From Proteles cristata cristata (taxonomy: Eukaryota > Chordata > Mammalia > Carnivora > Hyaenidae): 64,000 nt of DNA. The notes beneath the pieces were generated by a model that did no database searches, was not told the DNA's origin, and was given only the letters and a program-made list of their open reading frames with translations. This document shows, piece by piece, positions 59,095 through 64,000 of this stretch; the first letter of the stretch is position 1, and each line of letters begins with the position of its first letter. The translations under genes and the position numbers were made by a program. The DNA is taken from assembly GCA_017311185.1 (NCBI GenBank), contig JAESUZ010005464.1:235001-299000 (forward strand). The letters are read 5' to 3'.

Positions 59095-60330
59095 TAAGCA
59101 CCAACTGTGTTCCAGCACTGTTCTTGTTCGAGGCATACAGGAATGAACAAAAATGAAGTCCCTGTTATCATGGAGTTCTAATGGAAGCAGAGAGCCAAAT
59201 GTAAACGAGTGAACAGACAAATAAATAAAGAGCGTCTTTTCAGAGAGTGTCATGTGCTCTGTAGAAAATAGAGCCAGGCACTGTTTATAGGTTCAAGGAG
59301 TATTTACAACGCTAAGCTACCCTTTGAGCTGAGACCTAAGTGATCAGAAGGAGCCAGCCATGCAAGAATCTGGGCAAAGCCTGCCTCCCATATGGAAACA
59401 GCCACAGGTAAAGGTTGGAAATGAAGGGGCAGAGGGAGTAGGAGATGCAGTCAGAGAGGTAGGCAGGTGTGAGGTCAGGTCTTCTTGTAAAAGAAGGTAA
59501 AGAGTTCAGACACAATTGTGACCACTGGAAAGCCTTGAGCAAAGCAGCAAAATTCTCTCATTGATGTATGTACAAGGTCTCTCTGCCTGGTTTTGGAGCT
59601 GGACTATAGGGAAGCCAGAGTGGAAGCAGGGAGGCCATTGCCTCCCAAGTAAGAGATGATCGTGGCCCGGGGATGGCAGCAGTGGACATGGAAAGAAGTG
59701 CACAGACTCCAGATACTTATTTTTTCTTTAATGTTTTATTTATTTCTGAGAGAGAGCGAGCGTGGGGGGCGGTCAGAGGGAGGACACAGAATCTGAAACA
59801 GGCTCCAGGCTCTGAGCTGGCTGTCAGCACACAGCCCGACGCGGGGCTCGAACTCACGAACTGCAAGATCATGAGCTGAGCTGAAGCTGGACGCTTAACC
59901 GACTGAACCATCCAGGTGCCCCCTCCAGATACTTATTGAAGGTGGTGCTAATGGGACTTCCTGGAGGGCTAGGCACAAGACAGAAAGGAAACGGATGGCT
60001 GAGCGACTGGGTGGGTGGTGATGTCATTCACTGAGATGGAGGAGACGTGGAGAAAAGAGAGGTTGTGAAGTAAGTGCTAAATCAAGAGTTCTCTTTCGGA
60101 CAGATTGAGTTTAAGTTGTCTGTTAGTCATCTAAGTGGAGATGTTGAGTGGGCTGTTGAATATGCACATCTGGAGCTTTGGAGAGAGGCCAAGGCTGGAG
60201 AAGGACATTTTAGGATCACGAGCAAATCCTCTGTGAAGTCTTCATTTGAGGCGCGTTGCTGCGAGCATTGTCAGCATCCAGTGATGGATGTCCCCACCAA
60301 GCATCTCCTCGGCTCCTGGCTTTGGAATTT
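59095..60330 (-). mobile_element. L2 LINE 3' region, antisense, split by a CanSINE
   Basis: Carries the reversed L2 3' end (CACCAACTGTGTTCCAGCACTG), GAGCTGAGACCTAAGTGATC and GGAGCCAGCCATGCAAGAATC. Minus-strand peptides such as CLNSLPSFTRRPDLTPAYLS (about 59513-59453) fit the C-terminal part of the L2 ORF. After the SINE it continues with GATGTCATTCACTGAGATGG and GGAGATGTTGAGTGGGCTG. Frames are broken. Confidence 0.85.
59722..59922 (-). mobile_element. CanSINE, antisense, inserted in L2
   Basis: Ends in GACTGAACCATCCAGGTGCCCC. The target-site duplication CTCCAGATACTTATT is exact at 59707-59721 and 59923-59937. Confidence 0.96.
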
Positions 60331-61580
60331 CTTTCTGTGACACTTCAGCTGCCCTGGCAATTCACTGACAGATTGGAGTTCAGGGATTTAAGACATCGGT
60401 AGGAGTCTGTCTGTTCGCTTTTTGTTGTGTCTCCAGTTAACAGAAATGCATGGTTTTCACATTTCATCGTCCTTTCTAAGTCATGGAAAGGACCCATCAC
60501 CTACCCTCTGATCACCGCACTGCCCCTTCCACTTCGCGCTCCCCAGGCAAGCAAGAGAGCTTAGTGTAAAATGAGTTGGGCTTTGAAAATAAGACCCATC
60601 CCAAGGAAGGTAAACCCTTGGTTAATAACCCTGCCAAGAGTCAGATTAACAGGAGACATTCGAGCGGATAAACCCACATGAGACAACAATGTGAGACCAC
60701 GCCTTCTTTTTCTTTTTCCTCTCCGTAAATTTGTGATGGCCGTATCCATTGTTAACCCTTCTATCAGTTTCTCGCATTCTCGTGATGGTTTCTCATTAAG
60801 GAGATTCATGGGGAAAGCTGTAATCGATCAGAGCTATTAGCCACCAGAGTGTAATCTGGTTCTAGCACAAACTGACCTGCATGCTTTTCTATCTCGAGGA
60901 TTTAAGCCTATTAACTCAGAGGCTGGGAGGCAGAATCTAATGTCCTATAGCACTGCACCCCCTTCGCCCCTACAAATTGACACTATAATTACATCCGAAC
61001 CCACAGTTAGTCCACCTTGAAAGGAATCACTGGTGCCCGGCTCACCTTGAATGTACACTTACAGCCACTGAGTTATGCTGTGTCACCAGTGGAATGATAC
61101 TTTCATTCCCTCTGCTGTCTCTGGCCTGACGGTGCTAATTACTGTGGGAAGGCGGCAGGGACAGGCGGGGGGTGAGGAGGTCTGTTTTGTTTGGATGGTT
61201 GGTTGAGTGGTTGGTTTTTGTACCTATTTCCAAGAGCAGATCAATCTCAGGGTTTGGGAACAAGTTAGTGATGGGAATGAGATCGCCACAGAAAAACAGG
61301 CAGCTCACTGCCAGGGCTTTTAATGGTGCAGTCTCTCTGCTTTATGTTTCTGATGGAACGAGAGAACAGAAGGCAGGAAGGGTGCCCGAGTTGCTGGCAG
61401 ATCCCCTGGCGGCCAAGCAGGTGAACCGGCCAGGTGAGAGATGCCAAACAAGTTAGGTATCCTCAAACACTGGCCTCAGCTTTCGAAGCACAGCTAACCC
61501 CCAAATGTAAGCAGAAGACTAATGTTAAACTAAAGCCTCATTCTTGAAGAGGAAGACATTCTTGAAGACAGAAGAGATTG
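60331..61580. other. Intronic stretch, nothing recognised
   Basis: No gene or repeat supported. 60700-61200 is repeat-free by eye. Confidence 0.45.
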
Positions 61581-61584
61581 TTTT

Positions 61585-61760
61585 GGAGCACAGTCTTTTG
61601 AGCTAGAGCACATGGATCAAAGCCAACACCAAACTTCTACAAGACTTCTCTGTGCCTCAGTTTCCCTGTCAATAAAACAGTGGTGATAATAGTGGCATTG
61701 CTTTCAAAGATTATCAAAGAGTAAATCCATTACTTCATGTGGCATATAAGATAGTACTCT
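61585..61760 (+). mobile_element. MIR SINE
   Basis: CTTCTCTGTGCCTCAGTTTCC, then CTGTCAATAAAACAGTGGTGATAATAGTGG, matches the MIR core in sense orientation. Confidence 0.8.
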
Positions 61761-62304
61761 GCATTTCATAAGGTGTGAGTGAACATCAGCTCCTGTGGTT
61801 GATGTAACATTGGAAATGCTGGATGTGTGAGATGCCAAGATTAGAAAGGGTCCACCTGAGCTCAGGCAAGACAGACACACAGACAAACCTGCCATTCTGC
61901 TGAAGCCTGCTCTTTTATGAGATGTTAGGGAAATGAAGAGACTGCTACAGAATAGGTGTGTATATATATAGATTCTGCTATATAGAATATTCTATGTATA
62001 ACTGATCAGAGAGGCAGAAGACATAGAAGAGCAAAAAATCAAATTGAACAATAATTGAGATCAACCTTTTGTCTGTTATGAATTACACCAAAATGAAGCT
62101 GAGATTCAGTGCCCACAGATTGGACCTCATTGTGATTTGGTAAGATAATTAACATAGAATAGTAGCCTAAGAATATTTTATGAAGTTACCATGATATAAT
62201 CCTGGCCAGCCAATCCTTCAGCTACCTGATGAAACAGTAAATCAGCGAGATTTACCATATCCCACCTCGCTGAAAACTTACAAAAAAATCTAGTGACTGC
62301 GCAT

Positions 62305-62340
62305 GCACACACACACACACACACGCACATGCACATGCAC
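62305..62340. repeat. (CA)n microsatellite
   Basis: CACACACA run followed by GCACATGCACATGCAC. Confidence 0.9.
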
Positions 62341-62389
62341 CATTTGGTGCAGAAAGAAAATATAAATATGGAAATCAAGAAACAGCAAA

Positions 62390-62585
62390 ATGAGGCTGGT
62401 TTGAATCCCACCTCTACCACCCAGTTGCTATCCATCCTTAGGTTATTTACTTTGTTCCCCAGTGCCTGCATCTGTAAAATGGGGATAATGTTAGCACGGG
62501 CTTCACAGAGTTATTGCAAGGACTCAATAAGACAGTGCATAACAAACTCAGGTTTCTAGCACTGAGCTGGCTCCAGACATTTTTC
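62390..62585 (+). mobile_element. MIR SINE
   Basis: GGTTTGAATCCCACCTCTACC, CATCTGTAAAATGGGGATAATG and GAGTTATTGCAAGGACTCAATAAG are clear sense MIR motifs. Confidence 0.9.
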
Positions 62586-62590
62586 AGTAC

Positions 62591-62613
62591 TTTTTTTTTT
62601 TTTTTTTTTTTTT
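62591..62613. repeat. Poly-T tract
   Basis: Uninterrupted run of 23 T, prone to sequencing error. Confidence 0.95.
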
Positions 62614-62689
62614 AATGCTACAGTTTGCTGAGCACTAGCTGGACAGCTCCCTCCCCCATCTCACTCAGGGTCCCTCTCTCGCTCACCCA

Positions 62690-63180
62690 ATGTTTTATAC
62701 ACAACTATAGTTACATGGCTAATCCATGTTCATTTTAGAAAAGCAAGAAAATACACACAAAGTGAAAAAAAATCATGAATCCACGAGCAAGAATAGCCAC
62801 TGTTTTGCTGGGTATCCTTGTGATCTTTGTCTGTGTAAATCCACTACGTCTTTGTAGGTGTAAATGTCTGTGTGCATATAACTGTCTCATTATATATACA
62901 GGCTTTTACTACGCATTCTGCCCAGTAGAACTCTTCCTGCTCAACAGTAGATCATGTCAGTAAATATAAAATGTGCATTATCATTTGAAATTACTCTATG
63001 GCATTCTGTTCTAAGTAAATTCCATAATTTATTTTTTTCCTAATTTATTTATTTTATTTCCTAAGTCCTCTCTTGCTGGAAATTTGAGGTGTAATCAAAT
63101 TTTCTCTGTTATAGTCGGCTTGTATAAATATCTTGTTACCAACCTACTTGGATACTTTGACAGATGTCCTTACGATGTCA
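62690..63180 (-). mobile_element. Old LINE (L1M-like) fragment, probable
   Basis: Motifs CATTTTAGAAAAGCAAGAAAATAC, ATGGCATTCTGTTCTAAG and GTCGGCTTGTATAAATATCTTG resemble the repeat at 16.5-17.2 kb. Heavily diverged. Confidence 0.4.
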
Positions 63181-63328
63181 GAGGGTAGGGTTTTTTTTCT
63201 CAGCAACAGATACTACCAGTGGTCTTATTCATGGAACTTGACATTTATGTAAAAGATAAAGGGCACTTGGGATTCTGAAGAAGTCACCGATTTTAACATA
63301 ATGCTACCTAGGGTTTAACTGCATACCT

Positions 63329-63440
63329 GGGCACCTGGCTGGCTCAGTTGGTACAGCATGCAACTCTTGATCTCAGGGTCATGAGTTCAAGCCTCAAGCT
63401 GGGCACAGGGCTTACTTTAAAAAAAAGAAAAAAGAAAAAC
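63329..63440 (+). mobile_element. CanSINE, short form without CT stretch
   Basis: Head GGGCACCTGGCTGGCTCAGTTGG, B-box-like GAGTTCAAGCC and CAGGGCTTACTTT, then an A-rich tail. It lacks the TC-rich part and may be an older CanSINE type. Confidence 0.8.
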
Positions 63441-63503
63441 AACTTCATCCTTAAATATGACCCAGCAGCAAACAACATGAAGAGTAAGCTGAGCAAATTT
63501 ATA

Positions 63504-63724
63504 TATCACTCAAAACCTGGATTCTGCACATTATTAACTATAAATATATATTTATATATATACATTTATAAATACACATATATATGTATATATATTATCT
63601 GTATGCATACTATATATACAAAGATATATTTAATAATATATATTTATATATAGCTATAAATATACATATAGTTTATAAATATACATATAGTTAATAACAT
63701 GCAGAATCCAGGTTTTGGGTGATA
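63504..63724. repeat. AT-rich near-palindrome (inverted repeat) of about 221 bp
   Basis: The left arm 63504-63548 contains CAAAACCTGGATTCTGCA and TTATTAACTATA. The right arm 63680-63724 is its reverse complement (TGCAGAATCCAGGTTTTG preceded by TAGTTAATAA), with about five mismatches in 45. The spacer is nearly all A/T, with TATATA runs and a perfect small palindrome GTATGCATAC at 63601-63610. Confidence 0.93.
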
Positions 63725-63770
63725 ATGTTCATGTAAAAAGGCCTGAAAATTTTTAAGAATATAGAAAATC

Positions 63771-63976
63771 ACAGGCACCTGGGTAGTTTAGCCAGTTAAG
63801 CGGCCAACTCTTGATTTTGGCTCATCAGGTCATGATCTCACAGCCATGGGATGGAGCCCCGTGTCAAACTCCAAGCTGAGCGTGGAGCCTGCTTGGGATT
63901 CTCTCTCCCTTTCCCTCTGCCCCTCCCCTGCTAATGCCCACCCCCCTCTCCAAAGAAATAAACATTTAAAAAAAAT
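63771..63976 (+). mobile_element. CanSINE
   Basis: Head AGGCACCTGGGTAGTTTAG, CT-rich stretch and AAATAAACATTTAAAAA. The target-site duplication AATATAGAAAATC is exact at 63758-63770 and 63977-63989. Confidence 0.95.
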
Positions 63977-64000
63977 AATATAGAAAATCGAAGCACAACT

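Larger units (their letters stand above)
40930..64000 (+). other. MARCHF3: Following MARCHF3 intron, open at the window end
   Basis: The donor GTCAGT at 40930 has no matching acceptor exon in the remaining 23 kb. I looked for the two membrane-spanning exons of the family on the plus strand and saw none. The span should therefore be intronic, assuming the gene is intact. Confidence 0.75.

Overview
This window is ordinary vertebrate nuclear DNA from a carnivoran mammal, most likely a felid. About 35 copies of a tRNA-derived SINE (CanSINE, SINEC_Fc-like) are present. Their heads carry a tRNA A-box (TGGCTCAGTCGGTTAAGCG) and B-box (GGTTCGAGCCC). They also have a CT-rich stretch and an AAAATAAATAAA tail. 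Many copies still have target-site duplications that can be read directly. The remaining repeats are L1 fragments, older L2 (mostly antisense reverse-transcriptase pieces), MIRs, two hAT-like DNA transposons and simple repeats. There is no operon structure, CRISPR array, phage or plasmid feature.

Only one gene is supported. Two coding exons of MARCHF3 (membrane-associated RING-CH-type E3 ubiquitin ligase) lie on the + strand at 35813-36056 and 40725-40929. The splice sites are canonical, the phases agree, and the complete RING-CH zinc-binding motif is in the second exon. The spliced reading frame gives residues 1-131. The membrane-spanning C-terminal half is not in the window, so the next intron exceeds 23 kb. 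Everything before 35.8 kb is upstream intron or 5' flank, because no first exon could be proven.

Layout: 0.66-1.8 kb is an old antisense L2 interrupted by an L1 3' end. 5.48-5.79 kb is a C-rich, CpG-containing stretch. 7.3-9.5 kb is a decayed L1 split by three SINEs. 12.7-15.3 kb and 26.8-31.1 kb are repeat-poor. 16.5-17.8 kb and 23.9-25.4 kb hold old LINE or LTR-like material. 35.8-40.9 kb holds the MARCHF3 exons, with two sense L1 insertions in the 4,668-bp intron between them. 41-56 kb is intron with scattered SINEs. 56.5-57.9 and 59.1-60.3 kb are antisense L2 copies. 63.5-63.7 kb is an AT-rich near-palindrome.

I saw no previously undescribed biological system. The points most worth a second look are three upstream AUGs ahead of the MARCHF3 start (one opening an 80-codon overlapping frame across the splice junction), the 221-bp AT-rich near-palindrome, the chained and nested SINE insertions, and the CpG-containing stretch near 5.6 kb. 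All family names rest on recognition by eye. No database search was run.
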